A stretch of 64,000 nt of DNA from Enoplolaimus lenunculus. Its lineage: Eukaryota; Nematoda; Enoplea; Enoplida; Thoracostomopsidae. Location: positions 62,001-126,000 of the forward strand of contig JASANG010001181.1 of the NCBI GenBank assembly GCA_030248215.1. The letters run 5' to 3'. Of the stretch, positions 41,529 through 55,048 are shown piece by piece. A model generated the notes under the pieces. It was not told where the DNA came from. It saw nothing but the letters and a program-made list of their open reading frames with translations, and ran no database searches. Positions within the stretch are counted from its first letter, which is position 1. Each line of letters starts with the position of its first letter. The translations under genes and the position numbers were made by a program.

Positions 41529-42590
41529 GGTCCATATTACTTTTGGTCGTACCCGCTTTCAGCGGGGGTTTTTGGTTTCAGGACCCGCTCTAGTCTTAAT
41601 ATATCGATACATAGTGCCGATTTGTCTCCGCATAACCTCCACTAATAATTTCAATTAAATTTCAATTTTTTAAGACTTGACTACTTTCACTTTTTGTGAT
41701 CTTATGTCGACTACAGCGGAGTGGAACTAAAAATGTATTTTTAACAGTTCAGGAACCTTTATTTTTTCATGTTACTGGGTACAAGTGAAGCGCTCAGTTG
41801 AAATGCGAGTTTTTTGCGTTTAATGACTAGTTTTGCGCAGGTTATTTACTGTTAATTTCACGATACAAATGTAGAACGAAACTTTTTCTTCAACAATCAA
41901 ATTTTTGAATCAATTTTGTGCTTTTTTCGCTCAAGGGGAGGCTGCGGCTTCCTTGAATTTTCCGCATTTTGAAAGTGCAAAAACAGGATGGGGTTGTCGC
42001 CCCCCAACACCACCATAAACTGTTCATTATTCAGACAAGCTGATAAAAAACTTTTGGACTGTTTTGTTGAATGAGAAGAAGCATTCCAACGTTATGAGCT
42101 TATGGTGTCTGTGTCATGAGAAATTCAAATGTGCCCTTTACAGATTGCAATATTTGCAAGCTAGCCTTTATCTAAGTTATAGATAGTAAACTGAAAATTT
42201 TTCGCTTAACCCTTTCTCACATGAATATTTTCTATTTCCCCTGAGACCTATTTTTATGCTAGGATTCTAACTCCAGTGAATGGAGTGGGAGGCGTATACC
42301 ATCACCACTCACCTATAGGAGTTTGACGCTCGATCCCGAGGGGGCTCTCACGTCTTGTGGTAATTTAGTACTATGTATACATGTTGCAATTGTTAAACAC
42401 GGTGCGATATATACTATTTAACGTATATACACTGCGCTGTTGCCTACAAGCAACTCAATGTGAGGAGGGGTTAACTAATTAGCATCGTACTCAGTTAGGA
42501 TTGGCGCCATATTTAATCAAGAGCAATCAGAATTTAAAATGACGCCCAGTATGTCTAGCGACGCGACATGGTATATGTATAAGTAGATTT
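41529..42590 (+). repeat. 1-kb dispersed repeat, copy 1, with inserted MITE
   Basis: Shares long blocks with 56455-57225, for example TCAGGACCCGCTCTA, CTTTTTGTGATCTTATGT, CAAGCTAGCCTTTA and TAGCATCGTACTCAGTTAGG. This copy contains the piggyBac-type MITE at 42210-42470; the other copy lacks it at the matching point. Confidence 0.75.
42210..42470. mobile_element. piggyBac-type MITE with tRNA-like core, copy 1
   Basis: A 261-bp element flanked by TTAA on both sides (42206-42209, 42471-42474), with ends CCCTTTCTCACAT and ATGTGAGGAGGGG. TTAA targets and CCCTTT ends are the piggyBac pattern. Its minus strand carries a tRNA-like A box and B box (see the copy at 55957). Confidence 0.75.
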
Positions 42591-43410
42591 TGGCCTTGCA
42601 AAGGTAATCAAATTAGTATTCGACGGGGATATTCGATGAATTTTGAGATAATTTAAAAATTCAGTCATTAGTTCAATAAATATCAAGCTAAACTGAATTT
42701 TTGTAATTTTGGCTTTAAGAAACCAAAATTTTAAATGCAGGAATGTGGTTCACTATTTTAACTCAGGTTTGAATACAGAATTTTTGTCAGCACCAGCTTC
42801 TTTAATGATGAAACAATGCAAATTATTCTAAAAATTTTTACACAATAGCATTTAGAATATCCGGCGGATATCCGGACACACGTTTGTTTCCGGGTACATT
42901 TCCGCATATTTTTCATATCCGCATATTTGGATATTCAGATATCCGGTGCGCATTTTTACCGATTTCCCATCAAATTTGCGAAGTTGTGATTCTGAACCTA
43001 CGTTAATAATACGGTCTGCTCACAGCTCACTGAGCTGAACCGTAAATGCACGCGTATTACAATCCTAATTTTACAGTTTAGCAGGCAGTGCCGAATCCCA
43101 AGTAGTGTGGTTGCAGGCGTAGCTTACTTTATCTGTTCTAAAAATTGAAGCGCAAAATGTTTATTTCTTATTATAAACATTCTCAGATGACTATTAACCA
43201 TGCAAAAATTTTAATCACACCATAGTTTTTAGGGAGATGTCTCACCATCCGCCGCATCTGCCACTATGCGGAGTAGGCCTGTTTTACTAAACATAGAGCC
43301 GCTGTTCTGACGCTGATCAACGAATGTTTATTTGCAAGAACCTGGTCAACCAAAGACGATGACGTAATGTTTGAATAAAGATGCTCACTTTGGTTGCAAC
43401 TTCTGCGTTA

Positions 43411-43785
43411 ATGGCTGGGTTTCTGAAATCTTACTTAAGTATTTACTTAAGTTATACTGAAGTAATTACTTAAGTCGCCGAGCTAAGTATGTAAACTACT
43501 TAAATTTTCGAGCAAAAACAAATAAACGCCAAATGAAAGCTGTTGTCATAACAAGAACGTAATATTTTTGCTTGGTATTGAGGATGGACCAATAGTCAAC
43601 AATTTCAATTTAACCTAGGTTAGTGTGCCTGAAGGGTAAACTTGTAATCTATCAAATTTAGTCATTGACTTAAGTATTTGGTTAACTTAAGTACGCTCTT
43701 AAAAACGACAAAATGCTTAAATATTATACTTAACACCTACTTAAATACTAGGTCGTACTTAAGTAGAGTTTTGGAAACCCAGCCA
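43411..43785. mobile_element. MITE rich in ACTTAAGTA, copy 2
   Basis: Clean inverted ends AATGGCTGGGTTTCTGAAA / GAAACCCAGCCATT and the same internal order as the copy at 8966. Confidence 0.75.
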
Positions 43786-44075
43786 TTATCTAATATTTTA
43801 AAAAAGTTGAATTTATGTTGTATTTTAGACTAAATGAAAAGGGTATGAAGTATTTTAGCCACAATGTTTTGGATTAGCTTTATTCATTTTGTGAACGTAA
43901 ATTTATAATCGTGCAATAAATTGCAAAAGATATTGGAAGCCTAATTAAGAAAAAGTTCTCAAAATTGAACCAGTTTTTGGGCTTCATTTATACACTGGAC
44001 CGAGATCCTGATAGCCTCTCAGCGGTACTTAGCTGTCGGATTCAATTAATTAGATGCAAATGCTGATACAACGAT

Positions 44076-44815
44076 CTATTGACATTCTTGTTTAATATCA
44101 AATATATGCAACGCTTTTTCTAACCATTGTCGTAATGTTTGTTTGACTTTTGCTTCATGTAACTCTACACTAAATATCGGTTCGTTGCCGAAAATTTCAA
44201 AAAACTGGCGTCTGACCCAATGATCTGCTTTTACGCAATTTTCCGCGCTCCTGCTACGGAAGGTGGCTGAGGTTTTGGCGCCAAAATCACTGGAATCATT
44301 ACTAAATGTTTTGGCGCCAAAATTACTGGGAACACTGGTTTTTTGCGCGCCAAAATCATACAGCTGCGAATCGTCCTTGGCTTTTACTTTCCGCATGTAC
44401 CGCGTGTAAGCCTTTTGAACGTAAATCGTTTGCCAAATCAAAAAATAGGCTACCCGATTAGCTGCATAATTTGCACTAATATCCAGCTGTAGGGTACGAT
44501 AAGATTCAATTGTGACATTTCGCAAGCATTCATGTGTTCTTTCATAATTTAGCTCGTCCACACAAGCGTAGACTAACCGTTCCAAAATTACTTGGCTAAC
44601 AACTTCCCCGAGTACAGATATCTGTCGTATTTTGCACATTATGTCTTGAATTTGTTGGCTAATCGCGGTCAGAAGGGGTCCAGAAACTTGATGGGCTAAT
44701 TGTTGCAAACCGGAGTATGATTGTTCTAGTTGCAATATTATTGCTTGCCGATAGTCTAAATTTTTCTCCAAGTAACCGTAGTGCGCTTTGCGCCATGCCG
44801 GTTTGATTTCTGAAC
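44076..44815 (-). CDS. Membrane-protein gene: last exon with FGAKT repeats
   Basis: Opens in phase 1 with SEIKPAWRKAHYGYLEKNLD. The repeats YDFGAQKT, SNFGAKT and SDFGAKT lie at about 44255-44375. Ends HIFDIKQECQ, then TAG at 44078-44076. Confidence 0.82.
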
Positions 44816-46542
44816 CTGTAAACTGGCCGTCTTAGACAAAAATACGTTCATAACCAGTGGAAGCTCACAGCCTTCTTTACCCACAATTTATAGCAACGCC
44901 ACTAAGATCCCACTTCTTAAGTTAATACGGACAAAAATATAATGACGGTTGCAAAAAAATGGTCTAAGCTTGCCGATTAGCTGATAGCCCGTCGCAAATC
45001 AATATATTAAGGGAACTTCTACACTGTTGTAGAAAACCCAACGATAAAACATTAGTTCAATGATCTAAGCAACGATCACGTGGTATGACGTGCTTTTGTG
45101 CAGAACAAACACCGCATTTAAGATTAAAGTTTGGGTTTTACGCAAACGTTTAGGCAAGTTTTATTATGCATATGCAGTACGCTCACTATCACTCGCAATC
45201 ATTTGCGTTGCTCAATATGCCAATCATGCACACGCACACACATCAAAGCGGGGCGGAGGCGAACGAACTTACTTTTTCGGCCAATATTATAACATTTCAA
45301 TTGATACAGAATCCCAATAATAACTGGCTTGTACGCGGCAACATGAGCTAAATACTCGTTCATTTGAACATTTGAGCTGGTGAACTTTTTATAAACTGCC
45401 ACAAGCGCTGCAAACTGGTTAAAATGATTACTCAATGTCGGTAAAATTGTACGTAGTAGTTGTTGTTGTTGTTGCGATGTGTTGTTGGTTTCTGACGCAA
45501 TACAGTAGTCGCGAATAGCGTCCAGAAACGTTGTATCAACTAAATCCATCCGTGTTTGTTCGATTAGGAGAAGTAGCGTTTTGCTGTCTGCGAGAGACGT
45601 TTCGACCTCTTCTGAAACGAAATTTTACTCTATAAAATAAGGATCAATTAAACTTTTCTCCCCTATAACTAAGGGGAGATACCAAATAAAGTAGGTGCAG
45701 GCTTTAAACTGATGTTTATACTTAAACTAAAGGCATAGAGGTATTGACGATTTTAATTGAAATTAATTAAACGTTTTGTCTCCAAGTGCACACTCTAAAC
45801 TTGAAAATATTTCTGTTTTTAGCTGATTTTAAATTCATGCGGAAAATTACTTTTGATCCTTAGCTGAATTTTAAATTTCGAAATAAGTTTCATGTGAAAT
45901 AAAATATATCAATGTGAAAAATAACAAACATGATCAACAGAAATTTAGCAAGAACATCCTTTCAGTTGAACGCTATGCGTTCACTTGCAAATTTTAAAAT
46001 AGATAGCAGCTGAAATTGCATCAATTTATGCTAGAAACTAATGTCAACGATTTCAATTAATTCAATACGATACGCAGAATGTGTCCAGTTGCATACTGAC
46101 CGAATTGTGAATCAAACACGCCAGTAAACATTAGAATAACTAAAAGAATGCCCAGCGCAATAAACGTAGTTGCAAGCAGTGCAATGCAAATAACAATCCG
46201 GCCGTGTTGTTTCGCAACTTTTCGCGATTTTGATGGCGGTGTATGCCCGGGTGTTACCCTAGTGCGCGGAGTTTGTTTCGACTTTGACCCGCTACCATCT
46301 TGACCAGGGGGGCTGGATGTTTTTGGCTTTGGGGCCGCGGTGTGTTGTGCAGGTGGTTTCGCGAATGCTGAAGGCAGTTTAGTAGGACTTTCGCTAGCTC
46401 GGGCTCCTTTGACCAATTCATACTCTTCACCCTCTCCACTTGATAAAGGTTTCACAAACGGTCTGAAATGTTTTGATCGTTTGCGGCGTTTTGGTATCAC
46501 TCTATACAGCAAATTATGTTTTGTTGCCAATAACGAAAAATT
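44076..46542 (-). CDS. Unrecognised single-pass membrane protein, last three exons
   Basis: Exons (minus): 46542-46101, 45611-45273, 44815-44076, phases 0-1, 1-1, 1-stop, giving 506 residues plus an undiscovered start exon: the first exon here has no ATG before its membrane segment and opens at a TCTTAG acceptor. Order: basic patch VIPKRRKRSKHFRPF, a long Pro/Ser/Lys-rich linker, one transmembrane helix (residues about 116-139, IVICIALLATTFIALGILLV), then about 365 residues on the other side, rich in helix-forming and Gln runs (TSQQQQQLL). Near the C-terminus come three FGAKT-type repeats. By the positive-inside rule the basic N-terminus is cytoplasmic. I recognise no family. Confidence 0.72.
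45273..45611 (-). CDS. Membrane-protein gene: middle exon
   Basis: Opens after CGTTTCAG with EEVETSLADSKTLLLLIEQT and ends LKCYNIGRK. A CAA repeat encodes five Gln. Phase 1 to phase 1, donor GTAAGT. Confidence 0.75.
46101..46542 (-). CDS. Membrane-protein gene: basic linker and transmembrane exon
   Basis: Encodes the cytoplasmic tail, with GEGEEYELVKGARASESP and PKTSSPPGQDGSGSKSKQ, and the transmembrane helix, ending MFTGVFDSQF. Phase 0 to phase 1, donor GTCAGT. Confidence 0.72.
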
Positions 46543-48889
46543 CTAAGAATTTGCGAAATACTTGGCAGAAACGGTTATATATTGAGAGAATAGAGTATAT
46601 TTTGATATAGCATTTATGCGTAAGATTTATTTTTAGGCAAATGATTTTCAGCTTCCTTTAAAAATCAATGGAGTTATGCATCCTTGTGTAAAATGCGTAA
46701 GGTACCTGTTGACTTCCAATCACACTATAGTGTTAATTTCATAAAAGCAAATGTTACCCTCCACTACGATAGCGTTTATATTATTACACTGAGACATGAT
46801 TAAGCTTTGGCTTAAGTTTAGGCTTTCAACAAGGGTTTAGGCTGTAGACTCAGGTATGGGACTTTGCTCAAGCTTAGGCTTAAATCTTAGTTTTAGGCTA
46901 TGCTCAAGCTTAGGCTTAAATCTTAGTTTTAGGCTTACACTTTGAATCAAATTCGTTACGCTCGTGGGGAGGGAACGTTTTGTTGATTGAAGTAAACAAG
47001 TACCGTGTTTAAATTATACTATAATCAGGTTAAAAAATTATAATCAGAAATTTAGGATTTCGAAATTTCATCAGCATAGTGTGTGTACACCATGATATAA
47101 TTATTTATAATTCATGTAAGGTTCGTAGATGGCCTTTAAAAACTTACGTTTGTTGTTCCGGGGATTTTACACTCGAACTGCGGGTTGCCATACTTTGCTA
47201 CAAAGCCGTTCTATTGAAACCATACGAAAGAAAGACTGGGGTTATGTAAAACAATTTATGTTTTCTTTCCCGGAAACAGCTCTTGTACACATTGCCCACG
47301 GGCTTAAAGCTTATGCAACGGCTCCGGCTGACGCTTAGGTTCTAAATCTAAACATTCGTTTAAAACCATTAGTATAAGTCTATGCCTAAGCCTAAGACTC
47401 TTAACCTCACACGTGGACAAGAATTATATACAAAAAACCCCTAGAAGGAATGGTTTTGAATAGCGCTCCCAATGGCAGTAAATTATTTGGACTGCAGCAA
47501 TCAAACGCTTCAAATACAAAACAGACTGGTGTTAAAATTCGAAATATATAATGTTCTTCTCGCAGAATTTTAACTTGTTTAATAAAATCAAACCCGCGGC
47601 AAAAATTACACGTTTTAATTTCAAGAGGAACATCAATACAATGTGCCAGGACCGTTTATGCTGTGTAAGGTACTATAAGATAACCATAGAACCACAGACG
47701 TGCTTGGTGTACAAAATGTTTTATACACCCGACCTTCCACGAGATGGAAAAACGAGTAGTATCTTTATAGTTTTAGAAATACAATCTGTATACGTAGTGT
47801 GTAGATGGGGCCCAGGAAGTCTCAGCCCCCCTATAAGTATTTTGGATCCCCTACCAAATTTTTAACCTTACTTGTAAGTCAGCAAACACCCATGGACGCC
47901 CCTCCTGAAAAATATTAGTCCCTCAGCAAGATGAGATGTTATGGGCCTGCCTGTATAGCGGGAATATGCTTGTCCGAACGCTGCTTGCCAGTAGTGTTCG
48001 TGTCGATATAGTGAAGTAAAAGTAGCTACAGAGGTGGGCTGCATACTGCAGTGGCAGATTGCCTGTTTAAAGATGTGAACGTTTGCGAAGTTCCAACTGC
48101 AGATGGTATCGTACCTTAAAATTCTGTGTTTTTACTTCTTTTACCTTCTAAATCACCCTCCCTCAACTTTTCCTTTTGTCACAGCTTGGATGGTCTTATT
48201 TCGTTGTTTTTAATATAGTTCTAATTCGAACTGTGACTTTGCTAGGTTAAATCCGTGTGCAACTTGGAGTCGCGAAGGATAATAATCCTTAACATGTAAA
48301 AAATGTACTATTTACACAGCTAATGGCGTTATGTATTGCGTGAAATTCGGGATAGTTTTATATGTTGCATTTATTGTTGATTTAATGTTGTTGTGGGCTC
48401 CACGTTTGTTATAATAACTTTCTAGAACAATAAAATCTGTTAAAAATTTATATTAAAATTCTAGAAATAACCTCAATTAAGATTCGATTTCAGAATTTTG
48501 ACGAAAAGTTGTGTGTTTTCTGTTGTGTTTTTCCCCATCAGAGCTTATCATGTTCATCCCGTGTTTCCAATTTGAATTATATATTTTGCATCATACTTGA
48601 TACCTACATTTTGCAACATAACTTTGTGCCTAATAATGGTTCAGTTTGTCTTTACTCTTTCGAGTTTAACTCCTGCATAAAGTTTAAAAAAAAACGAATT
48701 GCTGGATCACAGGCAAGTCCCACATGAGCAAGCGATCCCACGGATCAAAACCGACAGAAACCGATGCTACATATAGTGTATGAGTTAAAAGAACACCAAC
48801 GGAGCAGCCGCCGCCCCCATATCGCCGTAGTGGGCCCACATATAAAACGCTCATGCCCTTAAAGAGCTGAAACAAAAACCGCTGAAAAT

Positions 48890-49950
48890 TTCGCGAGCGA
48901 ATTTAGATTTATTTTGAAGATGGGATCACTTCTTAGACCTACCATTTTTCAGCTTTCGTTGAAATTGTTACTGTTAAGCCGGTATCTTTACAGCTAAACA
49001 GGAGCGTAAAAGTTCGCTCAACATCGGATCAAACACCGACAAGTCCTCGATCCGCAACAGCCTTGGGAACCCCTCCCGGAGTTAAAACTCCTGTATGCCA
49101 ATAATTGTTCCCTTTCTCAAAACCTTGAATTTTTCAAAAATTCAAATTTGGGCGTAGAACGTGGTGAATTTGGTTTCGCCAAACGAAAGCCAAATTTACT
49201 TCCTCAATCTGATATTGTCAATTATGACAAGACTATTTTCAGATAAATTTCTAACGCAAATTAGTTCTGTTTTGTAGTTTAGAAAAACATTGATGTTATT
49301 GCAATTCATGTTATTCAAGGAGCTTTCATTATAAGAAGCAAGAAAACCTTTATAGACTATTGCCATTGATTGCAGTTTTCATTTGTAAGCCGTAATTGAA
49401 TCGGTGTTTTAGAGGATTGCCCTATCCGCATTTTGCTTCCCTCCCCCGAAAATATTACTAAAATTTCGCGCTGCAAGCGAAGTTAGATCCATTTTATAGA
49501 TAGGTTTCCTTCTTAGACCTACCATTTTTCAACTTTTGCTGAAATTGTTACTGTTAAGACGGTATCCTTACAGCTAAACAGGAGCGTAAAAGTTCACACA
49601 ACATCGGATCAAACACCGATAAGTCCTCGATCGGCAACAGGTTGGAAGCTTGTATGTTTTAAAAATTCAAATTTGGGCGTAGAACGTGATAAAATTTACT
49701 TCCTCAATCTGATATTGTCAATTATGACAAGACTATTTTCAGATAAATTTCTAACGCAAATTAGTTCTGTTTTGTAGTTTAGAAAAACATTGATGTTATT
49801 GCAATTCATGTTATTCAAGGTGCTTTCATTATAAGAAGCAAGAAAACCTTTTTATAGACTATTGCCATTGATTGCAGTTTTCATTTGTAAGCCGTAATTG
49901 AATCGTTGTTATAGGGTAATTTGCCCCATCGGAATTTTGCCCCCCTTCCC
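48890..49950 (+). repeat. Tandem duplication, two units
   Basis: The units 48890-49445 and 49480-49950 share long near-identical runs, including CTTCTTAGACCTACCATTTT, ACATCGGATCAAACACCGA and CTCAATCTGATATTGTCAAT. The second unit lacks about 100 internal bases. The high identity suggests a recent event. Confidence 0.9.
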
Positions 49951-51788
49951 CGGAAATATTACTAGCTTGAGATTTATCCCGCCTCCCGGAAAATTGACCA
50001 ACATTTATTGCACTCAAAGTTTAACTTTTCCACAAAGGAATCTTTCTCAATGTCATACGTAGCGCTTCAAATTTCGTTTCATTATAGAGAAACAGTGAAT
50101 GACATTGTTATCAACGACACTGTTAAGTATCCAAAACACGTGAATTTACCCGCAGCCCCCCGCACGGATGAGCGGTCTCAATTAAAAACGAGACACGAGA
50201 CCGAGACTCGACCTACCGAGACGGAAACTTCCGGTGTCGGTCTCAGTCATTTTAATCCTTACCAAAAATGAATATAAAATTGTTCTAAGGATTTTAATGA
50301 CTTTTGGAAGCTTTTGTTTCTTGAACATAAATACTGGCTTTTTGCCAAAAAGCTGAAATAAACGTTGCCACAAATGTTACAACCGGATTTTGCTTCCGTA
50401 TTTTGGTTTTGCTTAAAATAGCTTTGTTTATAAGACAAAAAACATTACAATTTCGGCGATAGGGTGTGCCAACGTTAATATGCGTTGAAGAACCTAACTG
50501 GTAGTAGTATCTTACATGAAAAATCTACCTAATTTAATATGATTCTATTTTAAACAGAATTAGAGTCGTGTATAAAAGTAGACCGAAGTCTACGTTAACC
50601 AAATCTGTCAAATAAAGTAATATACGTCGTTTGAAAATTCCTACAATATAACCGATTTAATGGATAACAGGATTCGGGAATATATATACATGGAGAACAT
50701 GCTAGAAATCTAAAGGTAGACCGCCTTCTGTAAATAGTAAGAGCCAAGTATCATATGTAAAAAATGGCATGCAGAACGTGTTAAGTATAAAACGGTATAA
50801 AAAAGAGTTTTCAATGATTGAAAAAACCTATTCAGATATTTCTATAGAAAACATTTTTCAAGAAAATGTTTCAAACAGGATCAATCGTTTTATTCGTGAC
50901 ATTACTTGTCCTTGATGAGTTGCCGCAATCTATTAAAGCGATATGGCAATATATTTCCTGTAAAATCATATGTAACGACGCTATTCTTTGCAACACATAT
51001 ATCAGTTTAGCGTTTGGTTTAAACGGTTTTTGTGAGTTTTGTTTTTAAAAGTAAATATTTAAAAATTTATTTATTTTTAATTAAAAAATTATAATCTGTG
51101 CAACAGTCGTAGAGACACTAACGGTCAGTTCGTGTATACCAAATGGTTAGATACATTATGGATTGTATTTTTGTAGGAATTCATGCAAGAAAATACAATT
51201 GATACATCAAAACCTAATTTTATATAAAAACAAATTTTGAGAAGTATTTTATTTTTTGGAAAAAGATAAAACAATAAAAATAGTAAAAATAAGAACTTAA
51301 TGGAATATGAATTTAAAAGCTTGCTTATGAACGAATTCTGAAGGTGATTCGCAATGTAAACATGCGGTGGAAAACTAAATGGGGTTTATGTTTGTTAACG
51401 TCGAAAGCGTAAAAACATGTTAAATTCCAGTAATTTTGTATCGGTTAAAATTTAGCTGCAATAGGATGAATATTGTTCAAATTTCAAAGGAATTCGTAAA
51501 ATTGAAACATTTTAAGAAAGGAATAAATTAAATGCAGTAAAATATTATATGAGTGAAGAGCAGCCATGAGCAAATTCTGTGCCACAACCTCCATTAAAGT
51601 TTCAAATTTCGTACGGTCAATGCAGTTATTCTTCGGCTTCGATGTTACGGTAGCCAGACATAAAATAATAAGTAAAACATTATTTAAAAGAATTTATTAT
51701 CAATGATTGTTGTTTTGGAGAAAACTTTCACTGTAGCATCTAGTGTGAAAGATACCGTAAGAGAGTTTTAAATTTTCAGTAGATTCTA

Positions 51789-52013
51789 CACTGCAAAAAT
51801 GGTTAGTCAAATTGACTCTGTCCGAAAGAGGCTTTTCCTGACTTACACAAACTGAGTCAAAATTCGACTCCACCAGAGTCACATTCGACCCACCGAGCGA
51901 CTCAGTTATCCGAGTCTGACTCACTGGCGGAGTCGAATTTTGACTGAGAGTTTGTGTAGTCAGGAAAAGCCTATTTCGGAGAGAGTAAATTTGACTCACC
52001 GTTTTTTGCAGCG
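51789..52013. mobile_element. Fold-back MITE with GACTCAGTTTG arms, copy 2
   Basis: Ends CACTGCAAAAATGG and CCGTTTTTTGCAG, with arms ACACAAACTGAGTCAAAATT and its inverse. It shows stronger palindromic pairing than the copy at 22600. Confidence 0.75.
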
Positions 52014-52883
52014 AGTTTGTTGTACGTTGCTGTAACTAATAATGGAGGGCTTATGAATATATCATATTGACATTTCTTAAGTTGGTCGTAAAATATAATT
52101 TTTAAAATGTGTTAATAAACTACTTATGTTCTTAATTAAGTTTCTTTTTGAAATCTTAGTAATTCAAAGTTCTAAATTACTCATTGCAAAAGACTCATTG
52201 AAGAGCATATCTTTATAACAAAAATACTTACGGTATTACGACTGAACTTATCGGAACAAAAGTTTTTACTGGTCACTGGTGGAATTTGTTCCAGAGCCGG
52301 AACTCTGCCTGAACTCCCTCGTTAGCTCTTATTGAAATTTACACTTCTGACTTTTTGCACTCAACTGCCGCTCTGATAGCTTAACGGCATAAGTAGAATT
52401 ATGTTTATCTTCCCTACGTAGGTTTTATTTTACAGCGCTTTAACCGATTGTAGTACCTTGCTTGGGCTCCCCGTTCATCGTCCGAAATCGAAAAGCAAAA
52501 TGCTGTGCTGATTTACATATATTAATCATATTGATAACACAGATCTTTGAAAGAACCTGCAAAAGACTTCTTTCACCATACCCACATAAAATAAAACTAT
52601 TATTTGAATTCACTATACAAAAATAGCCTCTGGTTTTCCACTTGGTTGTTCGCTTGCCTCATTTTCTCTTCTGTATAGTCAAAAAATCATCGGGAAATGT
52701 TTTAGCGTCGGTTGCAAATATTGCTTTCACGCTGACTTGCATAATAATTATATTACATCGAAAAACTATTTGATAGTTTTCTATTTTGCAACAATTTTAA
52801 ATTGATCTGGTAAAATTTATGTTTCGGAACATGAACCAGTTTTACTACTGAAGATGGCATTTAACCTGTCGCAAAAATTCATC

Positions 52884-53073
52884 AAAACTAACTTTTCTGA
52901 TAAAACTCAACACTTAATACTTCTAGCTTTAACTTGAAGTTTAAAGTGAAAAATAAAAATTTCAATCAAAAGGCAAAACTAACTTTTCTTATAAAACTCA
53001 ACACTTAATACTTCTAATATAATAGCTTTAACTTGAAGTTTAAAGTGAAAATTATAAATTTCAATCAAAAGGT
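52884..53073 (+). repeat. Tandem duplication of about 95 bp
   Basis: ACTAACTTTTCTGATAAAAC through TTTCAATCAAAAGG occurs twice in a row. The second unit has a few extra bases (TAATATAATAGC). Confidence 0.9.
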
Positions 53074-54197
53074 TTAGCAATAAGGCTTAAACAAACATAA
53101 TTTTTGGGCAACTTTTTTGAACAATTTCTCGCTACTCGCAAAGCTGTCGCAGCTTTTGATTTGTATACTCTTAACAGTTGTGGACGATGCTCACCGCAGG
53201 CTTTCTGATAAAAGCAAATTTTGAAAGTTAGGTTTGCGTCCAGGTGTAATCACATTCTTGCAGGTAAAAAGGACAAGTTTGTAAAGTTCGTATAATTATT
53301 TTGTTTGAATATTTTTCAAGCAAGCAACGCCTTGAGCTGTTGATATGCACAAAAGAGCTGCTGTTAAGCATTTGACAATGGCACAATTTTGCCATAAGCG
53401 TAGACCAATACTCACAACAGAAGACTTTGTTAGTCAGCACAAGCTTAAAATATTCGCTAATCCGTTATTTTTAAAATCCCACAATCCGGAAACAAATGAA
53501 TTTGCATACCTTCTGCGTATGCCTCTGTATTAACGATCGAGAATTAATGAAAAAAATTCCAATTTTCATCGAAAGACAGTAATTGTCAAATGCTTATTTT
53601 TAGGTCTCATTATACTACATATGTTTTCTTCATTCCAGTTTTAAGGGCCAACGCCTGTGCAGAACTGGACACATTTACGCTTAGGCTAAAGGTTTAAAGC
53701 CACAATAAGCATTTGGATATTAGGCTAAAAATACACACAAAGTTACGCTTTTGATTAGTATCAAATCGAACCTTGTACGTTTTCCACCTCATGCCTACGC
53801 TCAGGCTTAGGGTTGCGCTTAGGAAAACATATAAAGATACTTAAACCGGAGCCTCAGCATTTGCCCCAGCCTATTAGCCTTAATATTAAACTTACGGGGG
53901 AAGTGTACATAATTTGGTAAAAATTGTTGGCAACGGTCAAAGTACAGCTTCTAATAAAGTAGGAATTTACAACTTTCTTTTATAGCTTTAACCTTAAACG
54001 TGGAGGGAATGTATAGGAGCTGGCAAACTGTTGGTAACGGCCAACGTCCAGCTTAACTAGGAATCTACAGCTTTCTTTGCTTTTTATACGATACATCTAC
54101 TTCGAAATATAAGTGGCTCAATTTACAGTTTAGAAAATTGTTTTCAGTTGCGTTTAGTTATGCCTAACAATAGTCACATCAAAAACAGTACGATTTT

Positions 54198-55048
54198 GTG
54201 TTTAGATCAAGTTTGATTGGAATATCATACTTGTAAAAATTTTCTATTAATTTTGATACTAAATTAATATTTTGTAACCTGTTATTTTCGCTAAATTCAG
54301 GCTATCTTCGTCCAAAAACCAAATAATTTTACCTTTTTTGGTTTTGAACGTCAATCTATGGTTAACGTTTATCAAATCGAAAATATTTTTGTTTTTGACT
54401 GCTTGCATTTCGAAACATCCAGCACAATTTTGCCCAATCCATAAAGTTAAACTTTTCAGACGACAAATCCGAGCTTTAAAAAGCCTCCTAATTTACAATT
54501 CTAAATGCACCACGTAACTGTAGCAAAATATTTTGGAAAAACGGCGTATATCAATTAAAATATACATAATTTAGTCAAACGCGCAGTATAAATTATTTTG
54601 ATTCAAAGCAAACATTGTCAATGCTCTAAATTAGAAGTATAATAATGAATTAAAGACCCATGTTAACCCCGAAAATTCCACCGTCCCATTATAAAAATTT
54701 GAGGTAGAAAGGTGGGATTTTAGAATTTCGGAACATATATTATCGAAGTCAAGATTATGGAATTTGGAATATTGTCGAAGGTATGTATTTTTGGACTTCG
54801 GGATATGGTCAAAGATTGGATTTTGGAATTTCGCAATATTATCGAAGGTAGGGTCGTGGCATTTCGCAATATGCTCGAATGTAGGAATTTCGAATTTCGA
54901 GATGGGTGCCGTCTACTAGGATCCTGGCCGCAATATATACAATATCTAATGCTTTATTTAGTTGAATAAGTTGAATTGGCTTTCTTCTACAGATTCCATG
55001 CCTTAGAAGTCTCTAAATTTTTTAATATTTTTAAATAACCCGAATTTG
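54198..55048 (+). repeat. Dispersed repeat pair, copy 1
   Basis: Matches 57259-58273 in the same orientation, from GTTTAGATCAAGTTTGATTG to a GATTCCATGCCTTA-like block. It includes a run of degenerate units of about 33 bp such as TTTTGGAATTTCG...ATATTGTCGAAG. Confidence 0.8.

Larger units (their letters stand above)
38093..44075. other. Intergenic region with nested repeats
   Basis: No convincing exons. It contains the hexamer-array element at 39047, CCGGATAT-rich ends at 40484-40570 and 42855-42960 bracketing a 2.3-kb stretch, the 41529-42590 segment that recurs near 56455, and the ACTTAAGTA MITE at 43411. Confidence 0.6.
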
